Shown here in pieces: positions 35,598 through 44,739 of a stretch of DNA of 64,000 bases. The stretch comes from Sphingomonas aliaeris (GTDB taxonomy: Bacteria > Pseudomonadota > Alphaproteobacteria > Sphingomonadales > Sphingomonadaceae). How positions within the stretch are numbered: position 1 is the stretch's first letter; each line of letters opens with the position of its first letter. The notes beneath the pieces are model-generated. The model was not told the DNA's origin. It was given only the letters and a program-made list of their open reading frames with translations, and searched no databases. The position numbers and the translations under genes are program-made. The stretch spans positions 62,001 through 126,000 of the forward strand of contig NZ_CP061036.1 in NCBI RefSeq assembly GCF_016743815.1. Reading direction: 5' to 3'.

Positions 35598-36503
35598 ATG
35601 CTGAAACGCGCGATGATGGCAGGCCTTCTCTCGATCGGCTTGGCGGCACCCGCCTTGGCGGCGCCCGATTGGGCCAAGGTCGACGCTGCGCTAGGGCGCC
35701 CCGGCACCGCACAGGCCGGAGACGTGCATCGGTATGGTTTTCCGCGGTCGGACTTGAATGTCACCCTGGACGGAGTTGCAATCAAGCCTGCGCTCGCACT
35801 CGGGTCATGGGCAGCGTTCCAGCCGATGGGCGAAGAAGTGATGGTCATGGGCGACCTCGTGTTGACCCAGGAGGAGGTCAATCCGGTGATGAGCCGCCTG
35901 CTCGCCAGCGGCTTCACCATCACTGCGCTTCACAATCACCTGCTGCGTTCGGCACCGGCGACGATGTATCTGCATATCGGGGCGCACGGCGATCCGGTGA
36001 AGCTCGCCAAGGCGCTACACGAGGCGCTGGCGGTAAGCCGGACGCCGCTCGCCTCGCCGTCGCGAGACTCGCAACCGCCTTCGGCCGGCGCAGGATCGAG
36101 TCCGCCCCTCGATCTCGATACCGCCGCGCTGGATCGAGCGATGGGGGCCAAAGGCAAAGTGAACGGCGGCGTCTATCAATTCAGCTATCCCCGCGCCGAG
36201 AAGCTCATGGCGGGCGGGATGCCGGCCCCGGCGACCATGGGAACCGCGACCGCGATCAATTTCCAGCCGACAGGGGGCGGCAAGGCGGCGATCACGGGCG
36301 ATTTCGTGATGATCGCGCAGGAGGTCGATCCGGTCATGCGCGCTTTGCGGAGCAACGGCATCGAGGTGACGGCGCTTCACAACCACATGCTCGACGATGA
36401 GCCCCGGCTCTTCTTCATGCACTTCTGGGCCAACGAGGACGCCGGGAAGCTGGCACGCGGGCTCCGCGCCGCACTCGACGGGATGAACATCCAGAAGCCG
36501 TAA
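35598..36503 (+). CDS. DUF1259 (LppY/LpqO-like) secreted protein, 301 aa
   Basis: A signal peptide (about 1-22) is followed by two copies of a repeat: LGRPGTAQAGDVHRYGFPR with ITALHNHLL in the first half, and MGAKGKVNGGVYQFSYPR with VTALHNHML in the second. Both halves keep the ALHNHxL metal-binding-like signature. DUF1259 proteins have no established function but are often near chromate and other metal genes. The start chosen gives the signal peptide; an upstream in-frame GTG/ATG at 35562 lacks it. Confidence 0.85.
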   Translation: MLKRAMMAGLLSIGLAAPALAAPDWAKVDAALGRPGTAQAGDVHRYGFPRSDLNVTLDGVAIKPALALGSWAAFQPMGEEVMVMGDLVLTQEEVNPVMSRLLASGFTITALHNHLLRSAPATMYLHIGAHGDPVKLAKALHEALAVSRTPLASPSRDSQPPSAGAGSSPPLDLDTAALDRAMGAKGKVNGGVYQFSYPRAEKLMAGGMPAPATMGTATAINFQPTGGGKAAITGDFVMIAQEVDPVMRALRSNGIEVTALHNHMLDDEPRLFFMHFWANEDAGKLARGLRAALDGMNIQKP

Positions 36504-36518
36504 TCGCCCGAATGGGGC

Positions 36519-36552
36519 GGCCACCAGTCGCATGGTCGGGCGACTGGTGGCC
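36519..36552. terminator. Perfect 13-bp hairpin, bidirectional terminator
   Basis: GGCCACCAGTCGC and GCGACTGGTGGCC pair perfectly across 8 bases, between the convergent DUF1259 and czcA stop codons. There is no long T run, so efficiency is unknown. Confidence 0.7.
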
Positions 36553-36557
36553 TTCAC

Positions 36558-39500
36558 TCACGCCAGCATGGGCTCGCGAGCCGGGATGCGGTGCCTGCCC
36601 GACCAGCGCGACACCCAGGCGGTGATCGCCGGCAGCACCAAAAGGGTGAGCGCGGTCGAGGTAATGAGCCCGCCGATGACGACAGTAGCCAAGGGCCGCT
36701 GGACCTCGGCGCCGGTGCCGGTAGCAAGCGCCATCGGCACGAAACCGAGCGACGCCACCAGTGCGGTCATCAGCACCGGCCGCACCCGCTCCATCGCACC
36801 GTCGGCGATGGCCTGATCGTCGTCCTCTCCGTCCTCGCGGTGCTTACGGATTGCGCCCATCATCACGAGTCCGTTGAGGACGGCCACGCCAGACAAGGCG
36901 ATAAAGCCGACAGCCGCGGTGATCGAGAAGGGTATGCCGCGCAGCAGCAGCGCGAACACTCCGCCTGCCAATGCCATCGGCACCGCCGAGAACACGATCG
37001 CTGCCGGAATGAAGCCGCCAAGCGCCATGTAGAGCAGGGCGTAGATCGCGACGAAGCAGATCGGCACCACGATCATCAGTCGGAGGCGTGCCGATTGCAG
37101 GCTCTCGAAGGTGCCGCCCCATTCGGTGTACATGCCGGCTGGGAGCTGCATCTGCCCGATATTCGCTTCGGCCTCCTTGACGAACCCGCCGAGATCCCGG
37201 CCGCGCACGTTGACCTGGACGATGACCATGCGCTTGCCGTTCTCGCGGCTGATCTGGTTCAGCCCCTCAGTATAGCTGAACCGCGCAACTTCGCGCAGCG
37301 GGATCGAGCGTGCGACCTGACCATCCGCTGCGGGCAGCATGACCGGGATCGCGCCCAACGCATCGACGTCGTCGCGCTGCGCGTCGGGGAGACGCACCAC
37401 GACCGAGAACCGCCGATCGCCCTCGAACAATAATCCGGCCTCGCGCCCACCGAGCGCGGCCGAGACGGTGTTCGCCACCTCCTCGACGCTTAGGCCGTAG
37501 CGAGCAACCGCCTGCCGATCGATCTTCACGTCGAACGTCGGCGCGCCATCGGTCTGTTCGGCGCTCACGTCGGCCGCACCGGGAATCGCCCGAACCGCCG
37601 AAGCGATCTGCCGCGCCTGCGCCGTCATCTGGTCCAGGTCGTCACCGTAGAGCTTGATCGCGACGTCCGAGCGGACGCCGGCGATCAGCTCGTTGAAGCG
37701 CATCTGGATCGGCTGCTGGATCTCCGTGCGGTTGCCGATCAGCGGCTTCATCCGCTCTTCGATGCGGCGCAGGATATCTTCCTTGCTGTGAACGTCGGCC
37801 GGCCACTCGTTCTCGGGTTTGGGGATGACGTAGGTGTCGGAGGCATTCGGTGGCATCGGATCGGTGCCGAGGTCGGCATTGCCGTTCTTGGAGAACACCA
37901 GCGCCACCTCTGGCAACGTCTTCAGCGCATTCTCGATCTGGAGCTGCATCTGCGTGGATTGATCGATCGAGGCGGAGGGCACGCGGAAGTTGGTCACGGT
38001 GATGTCCTTCTCGTCGAGCTGCGGCATGAACTCCTCGCCGAGCAGCCCGAAGCACAGCACCGCGGCAACGAACACGCCGAGGCCACCCAAAATGAAGGGC
38101 ATGGGCCGGCGGATCGCCTTGGCCAGCAGCGGCGCGTACCTTTCCTTGAACCAGCGGATTGGCCGCACCTCCGTCTCGCTCACACGTCCCTTGATGATGA
38201 TCGCGATCATGGCCGGCACGAAGGTCAGCGACAGGACGAACGCGGCAGCGAGCGCCAGCATCAGCGTGGTCGCCATCGGCGCGAAGGTCTTGCCTTCGAC
38301 ACCCTGGAAGGTGAGCAGCGGCACGAAGACGAGGAAGATGATGAGCTGGCCGAACACGGTGGGCCGGATCATTTCCCTGGCAGAGGCCGTCGTCGTCTCC
38401 AAGCGCTCCTCGAGGGTAAGGAGCCGGCCTTTCTCCTGCTGCCGTTCGGCGAGATGCCGTAGTGCGTTCTCGACGATGATGACGGCACCGTCGACGATCA
38501 GCCCGAAGTCGAGTGCGCCGAGACTCATCAAGTTGCCCGACACCCCCAGCGCGTTCATGCCGGACGCCGTCATGAGCATCGTGATCGGGATGACCGCTGC
38601 GGTGATGAGTGCCGCCCTCACATTGCCGAGCAGCAGAAACAGCACGACGATAACGAGGAGCGCGCCTTCGATGAGGTTCTTCTCGACAGTCGCAATGGTC
38701 GCGTTGACGAGCTTGGAGCGGTTGTAGACCGGCTCGGCGAAAACATCCGGCGGCAAGGCCTTGTTGATCTGGTCCAGCTTCTCGCCGACACTCGTCGCAA
38801 CGATCCGGCTATTCTCTCCAACGAGCATCAGCACGGTCGAGATGACCGCCTCCGATCCCATCCGGCTGCCGGAGCCAGTGCGTACCGCGCCTCCGATCAC
38901 GACCTGGCCCACGTCCTTCACGCGCACGGGGACGCCGTTGCGGGTGGCGACGACCGCCTCCTGTATGTCTTCGATCGATTTCAGGCGCGCATCGGCACGG
39001 ACGAGGAAGCTCTCGCCAGCGCGACGGACATAGTTCGACCCGGCGGACAGGTTCGCCCGCTCCATTGCGTCCGCCAGCTCAGTGATGGAGAGGCCGTAGG
39101 AGGCGAGCGCGTTGAGGTTCGGTTCGATCAGATATTGTTTGACGTATCCGCCATTGGAATCGACGCCGGCTACGCCCTTCACGGTGCGCATCTGCGGGCG
39201 GATGATCCAGTCCTGCACGGTGCGCAGATAGGCTGCCTTGGCAAGTTCGGTGGTCAGCCGCTCGCCCTCGGGGGTCAGATAGGAACCGTCCGATTGCCAG
39301 CCGGGTTTCCCGTCGACGGCCTTCACGCCCTTGCCGTCGGGATGGCGGAAGGCGATCGAGTAGAAGAAGATCTCGCCAAGGCCGGTGCTGAGGGGGGCAA
39401 GGTTGGGCTGTACGCCCGCGGGCAGGCTGTCCTTGGCCTGGGCGAGCCGTTCAGTGACCTGCTGGCGTGCGAAATACACGTCGGTCGCGTCGGTGAACAC

Positions 39501-39785
39501 CGCCGTCACTTGGGCGAAGCCGTTTCGCGAGAAGGAGCGCGTCATTTCCAGGCCGGGGATGCCGGCAAGCGCGGTCTCGATCGGAAACGTCACCTGCTTT
39601 TCGATGTCGACCGGGCCGAGCGTCGGCGCGAACGTGCTGATCTGCACCTGTCGATTGGTAACGTCGGGCACGGCGTCGATCGGCAGCTTGGTGATCTGCC
39701 ACGCGCCGAAGCCGACGACGGCGAGGGTGAGGAAGGCGACAAGCCAGCGCAGATGCACCGACGTCGATAGGATGCGCTCGATCAT
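36558..39785 (-). CDS. czcA: CzcA/CusA-family RND metal efflux pump, 1075 aa
   Basis: A full-length heavy-metal RND protein with N-terminal helix then LPIDAVPDVTNRQVQISTFAP, a central DFGLIVDGAVIIVENALRHL in the transmembrane proton-relay region, and two large periplasmic loops. Length matches CzcA/CusA. It drives divalent (or monovalent) cation export with the CzcB and CzcC homologues encoded upstream; the start overlaps the czcB end by 4 bases. Substrate cannot be set from sequence by eye; accessory genes suggest Co/Zn/Cd. Confidence 0.93.
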   Translation of the reverse strand: MIERILSTSVHLRWLVAFLTLAVVGFGAWQITKLPIDAVPDVTNRQVQISTFAPTLGPVDIEKQVTFPIETALAGIPGLEMTRSFSRNGFAQVTAVFTDATDVYFARQQVTERLAQAKDSLPAGVQPNLAPLSTGLGEIFFYSIAFRHPDGKGVKAVDGKPGWQSDGSYLTPEGERLTTELAKAAYLRTVQDWIIRPQMRTVKGVAGVDSNGGYVKQYLIEPNLNALASYGLSITELADAMERANLSAGSNYVRRAGESFLVRADARLKSIEDIQEAVVATRNGVPVRVKDVGQVVIGGAVRTGSGSRMGSEAVISTVLMLVGENSRIVATSVGEKLDQINKALPPDVFAEPVYNRSKLVNATIATVEKNLIEGALLVIVVLFLLLGNVRAALITAAVIPITMLMTASGMNALGVSGNLMSLGALDFGLIVDGAVIIVENALRHLAERQQEKGRLLTLEERLETTTASAREMIRPTVFGQLIIFLVFVPLLTFQGVEGKTFAPMATTLMLALAAAFVLSLTFVPAMIAIIIKGRVSETEVRPIRWFKERYAPLLAKAIRRPMPFILGGLGVFVAAVLCFGLLGEEFMPQLDEKDITVTNFRVPSASIDQSTQMQLQIENALKTLPEVALVFSKNGNADLGTDPMPPNASDTYVIPKPENEWPADVHSKEDILRRIEERMKPLIGNRTEIQQPIQMRFNELIAGVRSDVAIKLYGDDLDQMTAQARQIASAVRAIPGAADVSAEQTDGAPTFDVKIDRQAVARYGLSVEEVANTVSAALGGREAGLLFEGDRRFSVVVRLPDAQRDDVDALGAIPVMLPAADGQVARSIPLREVARFSYTEGLNQISRENGKRMVIVQVNVRGRDLGGFVKEAEANIGQMQLPAGMYTEWGGTFESLQSARLRLMIVVPICFVAIYALLYMALGGFIPAAIVFSAVPMALAGGVFALLLRGIPFSITAAVGFIALSGVAVLNGLVMMGAIRKHREDGEDDDQAIADGAMERVRPVLMTALVASLGFVPMALATGTGAEVQRPLATVVIGGLITSTALTLLVLPAITAWVSRWSGRHRIPAREPMLA

Positions 39786-40941
39786 CCCTCGGCCCCCTCG
39801 TTCTTCTCAAGCTCGGCCTTGAGCAGGAAGGCGTTGATCGTGGCGATGGGCGTGCCGGCGGCGAGGCCGTCGGCAATGGCGACCATGCCGCCTGACCGGC
39901 TGCCGATCCGGATCGGCTGCGCCTTGAAGCCGGTGCGCGTGCGAACGAACACGACGGTTTGACTCCCGAGCGTCTGTACCGCGTCCTGGGGCACCATCAC
40001 GCCGCCCTTGGTCGCGCCACCACTGGCGAGGATGCGCGCCTGAACGAGCTGACCTGGGGACAGCGTGCTGGTCCCTGCGGTTGGTGTCACGATCACGGTC
40101 GCGGTCCGCGACTGTGGATCGACCACGCCGGTGCTGGCGCGAACGCGGCCCGTGATTGTCCGGCCGTCGCTGGTGGTCAGCTCAACCCGGTCGCCCGTGC
40201 GAATGCGTGGAGCGTCGGCGGGGGGACGCTCGCGGTGATTTGAAGTCGCCTGGGATCTGCGACGCGGAACAGCTCGGTTTCGGCCGCGACGAACTGGCCG
40301 AGATTAGCACCGGCGCTTGTCACGCGCCCTGACACGGGGCTGACGACCGCAACGGAGCGACCGTCACCGGATACCCGCGTCGCGCCGGCCGCAGCGCTGG
40401 CGCGACGGGCGTCGGCCTGTGCGACAGCAAGGGTCGCCTGCGCGGTCTCGAAGTCGGCGCGAGGGCTGACGCCCTGCGCAAGCAGCGTGCGCTCGCGCGC
40501 GAGCTGGCGCTGAGCGAGCGTCACCCGCGCCGATGCGGCCGAGCGATCGGCAGCGATCTGCGAGGCATCGCGGCTCTCGACCAAGGCGAGCGTCTGCCCG
40601 GCACGAACGGGATCGCCGATCCTCGAAAAGATGCGCGTGACGGTGCCGGGCGCCCGGGCAGTCAGGACCGCCTCGGCATCAGGCGTGGAGTCCACTGTGG
40701 CCGAAGCGAGGATCGCGGCATCCAGCTCGCCGGACGCGGCGGGTGCGACGGTGATCTGCGACGTTGCGACCGCCTGCGGCGTCATAGCGACCGCGTTTCC
40801 GGGCTTTGCAGGCTCTGCGGCCTGCACGGGCGCGGAAGGGGGCGCGGGTGATTGGGTGAGGCGCGCAGCGCCAAAGCCGAGCGCGGCAGCGGCGACCAGC
40901 CCGATGGCAGCCCCGGCATAGAGACGATTTCTATCGGTCAT
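39782..40941 (-). pseudogene. czcB: CzcB-like periplasmic adaptor, reading frame broken (about 386 aa if repaired)
   Basis: The first 250 residues have an N-terminal membrane anchor (AAIGLVAAAALGFGAARL), a biotinyl-lipoyl-like half, a coiled-coil hairpin (SQIAADRSAASARVTLAQRQLARER) and the beta-barrel start. The frame then breaks at the G run 40219-40224. One added base restores VPPADAPRIRTGDRVELTT and the remainder to 39782. Because both flanking genes overlap it by 4 bases in normal operon fashion, sequence error is likely. Confidence 0.85.
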
Positions 40942-42197
40942 TGGACCGCTTCTCCGGTGATGGTGAGACCCGACAGGCGGGCGAGGTTGGCGCGGGCGTC
41001 AAGGCGAGCGATTGCCGCATCGAGGATGACGCCGCGGGCTGTCCCGAGATTGTGGCGGGCGGCAAGCAGCTCGATCAGCGGCGACTTACCGGCCTCGTAG
41101 GCGATCCGCGCAAGGCGGTAGCCCTCCTCGGCGGTCGCCATCGAGCGTTCGGCCGCAATGGCTCGGTTGTCGGCTGCTGCGACAAGCGCAAGCGCGGCAC
41201 GCGTGCCGGTCTCGGCATCGAGCCGAGCCACTGCGGCCCGCGCCTCTGCCCCTTGCAGATCGGCACGTGCTGCGGCGATGTTGCCACGGTTACGATCGAA
41301 GATCGGCAGCGGCACAGAGACGCCAGCAACGACGGCGGGTCCGCTCGCCACGCGGAGCTGGCGGACGCCAAGCTGGGCGGTGATGTTGGGTAGGGCGAGG
41401 CGCTGCTGCACTGTCACTGCCCTTGCCGCCGCCTCGCGCTCGGCTTCTGCCACGCGCACGGTCGTCGCTTGCATCGGATCGAGCGGCCCGGTGACAGGGC
41501 GCGCATTCAAGCGGTCGAGCAGCGATTCCGAGACGCCGGTGAAGGGCGTCGCCACGCCTGCCAGAGCCGACAAGCGCGCGAGCGCGACGGTCTTCTGCGC
41601 GCGGGCGGTCTCAAGCTCTGCTTGAAGCGTGTTCAGCTCGGTTTCTGCCTGCACTTGGCGTAGCCGTGCCTCCTTGCCTGCACCGACGAGCGCCCGTGCA
41701 ACCTTCAGGTCGGCGGTTGCTTCCTCCACTTCGTCCTCGGCTAGCGCGATCCGGCGGTCGGCGATCTCCGCGCCGGCATAGGCGCGGGCAAGATCTGTTG
41801 CATAAGCGAGGCGGCCTTCGCGGTTGCGCGCCTGGGCAGCGGCGACGCCGGCTTCGCCGGCAGCGATCCGCGCTGATCGCTTGCCGCCCAGCTCGATGGG
41901 CTGGTCGATCTGGAATGTCGTCTGCTCCTGGTTGCGGGCGTTTCGGGTCAGATCGCCGGCAAAGTTTTCGGCATAGATGTTGATCGAGGGGTTGGGGCGC
42001 GCGCGTGCCTGCTCGGCAAGGCCGCGCGCGCGCGCAACCTCGGCGTCGAGCACAGTCACCCGGGGGCTGTCGCGCGTCTGATTCAAGAGCTGCGCGAAAG
42101 GTGGCGCGGTCTGCGACCACGCCGCGCTGGCGGGCGATAGCACCGCGAGCGTACCGGCGAGCGCGAACGCGCGTCGTCGGCAATTATTGCCGTTCAT
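40938..42197 (-). CDS. czcC: CzcC-like outer-membrane factor (TolC family), 419 aa
   Basis: A signal peptide ends near AAWSQTAPP. Two helical repeats follow with QTTFQIDQPIELGGKRSARIAAGE and VSVPLPIFDRNRGNIAAARADLQGAEARA, the typical CzcC signatures. It forms the outer-membrane channel for CzcAB. Two in-frame ATGs are close together; the one used has AAGGA 8 bases upstream, while that at 42203 is only two bases from it. Confidence 0.92.
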   Translation of the reverse strand: MNGNNCRRRAFALAGTLAVLSPASAAWSQTAPPFAQLLNQTRDSPRVTVLDAEVARARGLAEQARARPNPSINIYAENFAGDLTRNARNQEQTTFQIDQPIELGGKRSARIAAGEAGVAAAQARNREGRLAYATDLARAYAGAEIADRRIALAEDEVEEATADLKVARALVGAGKEARLRQVQAETELNTLQAELETARAQKTVALARLSALAGVATPFTGVSESLLDRLNARPVTGPLDPMQATTVRVAEAEREAAARAVTVQQRLALPNITAQLGVRQLRVASGPAVVAGVSVPLPIFDRNRGNIAAARADLQGAEARAAVARLDAETGTRAALALVAAADNRAIAAERSMATAEEGYRLARIAYEAGKSPLIELLAARHNLGTARGVILDAAIARLDARANLARLSGLTITGEAVQ

Positions 42198-42248
42198 AGC
42201 CATTGTCCTTTCCGGAGATGATCTTGTCGGCGGCGTGCGCCGGCCAGG

Positions 42249-42611
42249 TCAGCCTCGCGGAGGGCGGAGCAGCTCGGATGGATTGATCCCTTGCTGCAGC
42301 GGGGAATCGAATGAAAGCCATGCATTCTCGATCGGAACCGGCGAGAACGGCGCGCCGGCTTGCGCGGGTAACGCAAGTCCTTGGCCGCTTGCATGTGCTG
42401 CAAGGTGGATCGGCCCATCCGGATCATCGTGACCCTCATGCCGGTCGTGATCCGCCTGTTCGTGGCCATGCTCGATCGACGTTACGTGGCCAGGATCATC
42501 GTCGTGGATGGTCGCGCTGTGCCACCCCGACAGCGCAGCGAAGCCGAGCATGGCGACGAGGGCCAGCACGGCAGCCAGAAACGCTGATCGGGGCCGCCGC
42601 GCGATCCTCAT
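42249..42611 (-). CDS. His/Asp-rich secreted protein, CzcI-like, 120 aa
   Basis: An N-terminal hydrophobic segment (about 10-28) is followed by a His-Asp-rich stretch (HGHEQADHDRHEGHDDPDG, about 49-67). Small proteins of this design precede czcC in several czc operons (CzcI type) and may bind metal or tune the system. It starts immediately after the stop of the 116-aa membrane protein. Confidence 0.7.
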   Translation of the reverse strand: MRIARRPRSAFLAAVLALVAMLGFAALSGWHSATIHDDDPGHVTSIEHGHEQADHDRHEGHDDPDGPIHLAAHASGQGLALPAQAGAPFSPVPIENAWLSFDSPLQQGINPSELLRPPRG

Positions 42612-42962
42612 TTACAGTTGCAATCCAAGTCTCGGCGCCATCCAGGTCATCGCCACGTATAAGGCGATCGTCAGCATACACCCAAGCCCGAGCGCCGCCC
42701 AGAAGGGCAGTCCTCTCTGAAGCAAGGTGGGTATCAGGAGAAACATCGGCAGGGACGGCAGGACGTACCAGAATGTGGCGCTGGAATGGGCAGCCATAAG
42801 TCTGGCGTCGGGCTTGTCGTGCCACAGCCAGATCATCCCCAGCACCGACACAAGCGGCAGCGATGCGATCAGCGCGCCGACGCCGGGAAACCGCTTCGCG
42901 GTCTCCGACGCCAGCGCGATGAGAGCGCCCGAGATCAGCGCCTTTGCGGCGAGATAGAACAT
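42612..42962 (-). CDS. DUF3147-family membrane protein, 116 aa
   Basis: Four hydrophobic segments and the blocks LIALASETAKRFPGVGALIASLPLVSVLGMIWLWHD and FWYVLPSLPMFLLIPTLLQRG match DUF3147, a small integral-membrane family common beside metal exporters. Its start overlaps the dmeF stop by one base and its stop abuts the His-rich gene. Confidence 0.82.
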   Translation of the reverse strand: MFYLAAKALISGALIALASETAKRFPGVGALIASLPLVSVLGMIWLWHDKPDARLMAAHSSATFWYVLPSLPMFLLIPTLLQRGLPFWAALGLGCMLTIALYVAMTWMAPRLGLQL

Positions 42963-43885
42963 CAGCGTGTCTCAACGGTGAGATGAGCCAGCTCGTGAAC
43001 CGGCGCGAGCCGGGCACGGATCGTATCGCCGGTGACGCCTTGATCGGCGACGACGCTGACGATCGCGGCATGGGCTTCGGGGCCGACGCGCCAGACATGC
43101 AAGTCCGCGATCCGGGCATCACCTGACGCCTCTACCAGCTCGCGGACCTCACCGGCGACGTGATCGTCAGTCCTGTCGAGCAGTACGGCAGCGGTGTCAC
43201 GCATCAAAGTCCACGACCAACGGGCGATGACCACGGCACCGACAATGCCCATTGCCGGGTCCATCCATGTCCACCCGAGATAACGGCCGGCGAGCAACGC
43301 CGCGATAGCAAGGACCGACGTCAGGGCATCGGCGAGAACGTGAACGTAGGCCGAGCGAAGGTTGTTGTCGCCGGCATGGGTATGATGCTCGTGGCCGTGC
43401 CCGTGATCGTCATGTCCGTGATGGTGGCTGCCGGAGAGCAGGAAGGCGCTGGCGATGTTCACGAGTAATCCGACCACCGCGATGATGGTCGCTTCGCCGA
43501 AGGCTACGTTGATCGGTTGGAACAGCCGCATGACGGACTCAGCCCCGATCGCGAAGGCGATCAGGCCCAGAACCATCGCTGAGGCGAAGCCTGCCAGGTC
43601 ACCGACCTTCCCGGTGCCGAAGCTGTAGGCAGGGCTTCGTGCGTGCCTCTTGGCGTAGGCGTAGGCGCCGGCGGCGACCGACAATGCGCCGGCGTGCGTT
43701 GCCATGTGAAAGCCATCGGCAAGCAATGCCATCGAACCGGTCACATAACCTGCGATGATCTCGCCGATCATCATCACGGCCGTCAGCGCGACTACCCACC
43801 GAGTTCGGCGGGCATTTTCATCATGTGACGCGCCAAGAAACACGTGGTCATGGGCGTAAGCGTCGAGGTCGGAACGGGAAGCCAT
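42962..43885 (-). CDS. dmeF: DmeF-like cation diffusion facilitator, 307 aa
   Basis: Six transmembrane helices, metal-site motif LLADGFHMATHAG (first HD-type site) and ADALTSVLAIAALLAG (second), a His-rich loop (HHHGHDDHGHGHEHHTH, about 165-183) and a cytoplasmic C-terminal domain identify the DmeF type, associated with Co and Ni export. The start gives a normal N-terminus (MASRSDLDAYAHDHVF); an upstream start lies inside the operator. It is divergent from dmeR and leads into the czc accessory genes. Confidence 0.9.
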   Translation of the reverse strand: MASRSDLDAYAHDHVFLGASHDENARRTRWVVALTAVMMIGEIIAGYVTGSMALLADGFHMATHAGALSVAAGAYAYAKRHARSPAYSFGTGKVGDLAGFASAMVLGLIAFAIGAESVMRLFQPINVAFGEATIIAVVGLLVNIASAFLLSGSHHHGHDDHGHGHEHHTHAGDNNLRSAYVHVLADALTSVLAIAALLAGRYLGWTWMDPAMGIVGAVVIARWSWTLMRDTAAVLLDRTDDHVAGEVRELVEASGDARIADLHVWRVGPEAHAAIVSVVADQGVTGDTIRARLAPVHELAHLTVETR

Positions 43886-43898
43886 GGCGTATTCAACT

Positions 43899-43936
43899 AT
43901 CCCCCGGGGGATCAAGTCTATCCCCCGTGGGGGATA
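43899..43936. promoter_or_regulatory. Two G-tract palindromes: DmeR/RcnR-type operator
   Basis: ATCCCCCGGGGGAT (43899-43912) and TATCCCCCGTGGGGGATA (43919-43936) lie between the divergent dmeF and dmeR starts. The AT-C5-G5-AT form is the recognised site type of RcnR/CsoR-family repressors. Confidence 0.8.
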
Positions 43937-43972
43937 CTCGACAGCGACCTTCTGGCGGCACTACATGGCGGT

Positions 43973-44242
43973 ATGTCGCACAACGCTCACACCAGTCACC
44001 CGGCTATCATCAAGCGTCTGAACCGTGCTGCCGGTCACCTGCGCAGCATTGTGGGAATGATCGAGGAGGAGCGGCCCTGCGTCGACATTGCTCAGCAGCT
44101 GCAGGCAGTGGAAAGCGCCATCGCCAGCGCCAAACGGGCGCTCATCAACGATCATATCGATCATTGCCTGGTGCACGCCGAGGAAGGCGAGGGGCCGCAA
44201 CACGCGATCGAGCAGTTTCGGGCGATCTCAAAATACTGGTGA
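43973..44242 (+). CDS. dmeR: DmeR (RcnR/CsoR-family metal-sensing repressor), 89 aa
   Basis: The all-helical DUF156 family is recognisable from HPAIIKRLNRAAGHLRSIVGMIEEERPCVDIAQQLQAVESAIASAKRALINDHIDHCL. The N-terminal histidine (SHPAI), C35 and the HIDHC cluster supply Ni/Co ligands as in RcnR. The frame extends upstream through the operator, so the internal ATG is the proper start. It is divergent from dmeF and should repress it. Confidence 0.92.
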   Translation: MSHNAHTSHPAIIKRLNRAAGHLRSIVGMIEEERPCVDIAQQLQAVESAIASAKRALINDHIDHCLVHAEEGEGPQHAIEQFRAISKYW

Positions 44243-44269
44243 GGAGTGCGAGTCCATCCTTATTGGCAT

Positions 44270-44677
44270 TCAATCAGGCTCAAACGCCGACAGGATGGGG
44301 CAGGGGCCCTCAGAGCCCGATCCGCATTCACTTGCGAGCCGGTGAAGTGACGCACGCACCCGACTTAGACTTTTGATCTGCGCATCCAGGGCGGCGATCC
44401 GCGCATCGGCGAGTTGGCGCGCGCGGGCACGATCGTCCGTTGCGTCGAGCGCCAGCAGCTCGCCGATCTGATCCAACGTAAACCCGGCCGCTTGCGCCGA
44501 TCGTATAAAGCGAAGGCGACGCACGTCTTCGATCCCGTAACGCCGGATACCGCCCCCGGACCCTGATCCCTCAGGCCGATCTGGCGTATCGAGCAAACCC
44601 CGGCGCTGGTAGTAGCGCACGGTTTCGACGCCGACGTCGCCGTCGCGCGCGAGGCCCGCAATCGTCAGTGTCACCAC
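44270..44677 (-). CDS. MerR-family regulator, Hg-type operator but incomplete cysteine set, 135 aa
   Basis: The helix-turn-helix (TIAGLARDGDVGVETVRYYQRRGLL) and dimerisation helix fit MerR. At the C-terminus C118 and C126 (ASECGSGSEGPCPILSAF) resemble MerR mercury ligands, but the third cysteine expected near residue 82 is replaced (LDATDDRARA). The start is one of two adjacent GTG codons. It is divergent from the glutaredoxin-MauE gene, with a mer-like operator between them, and presumably regulates it. Confidence 0.88.
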   Translation of the reverse strand: MVTLTIAGLARDGDVGVETVRYYQRRGLLDTPDRPEGSGSGGGIRRYGIEDVRRLRFIRSAQAAGFTLDQIGELLALDATDDRARARQLADARIAALDAQIKSLSRVRASLHRLASECGSGSEGPCPILSAFEPD

Positions 44678-44680
44678 GCC

Positions 44681-44711
44681 TTGACTCCGTACTATAGTAC
44701 GGATCCTATAT
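44681..44711 (+). promoter_or_regulatory. MerR-type promoter/operator
   Basis: TTGACT (44681), a perfect 16-bp palindrome CCGTACTATAGTACGG (44687-44702), and CTATAT (44706) with the stretched 19-base spacing of MerR-activated promoters. It closely resembles mercury merOP sites. Confidence 0.85.
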
Positions 44712-44739
44712 AGGTCCGCGAACAGGACGGAGAAGTGAG

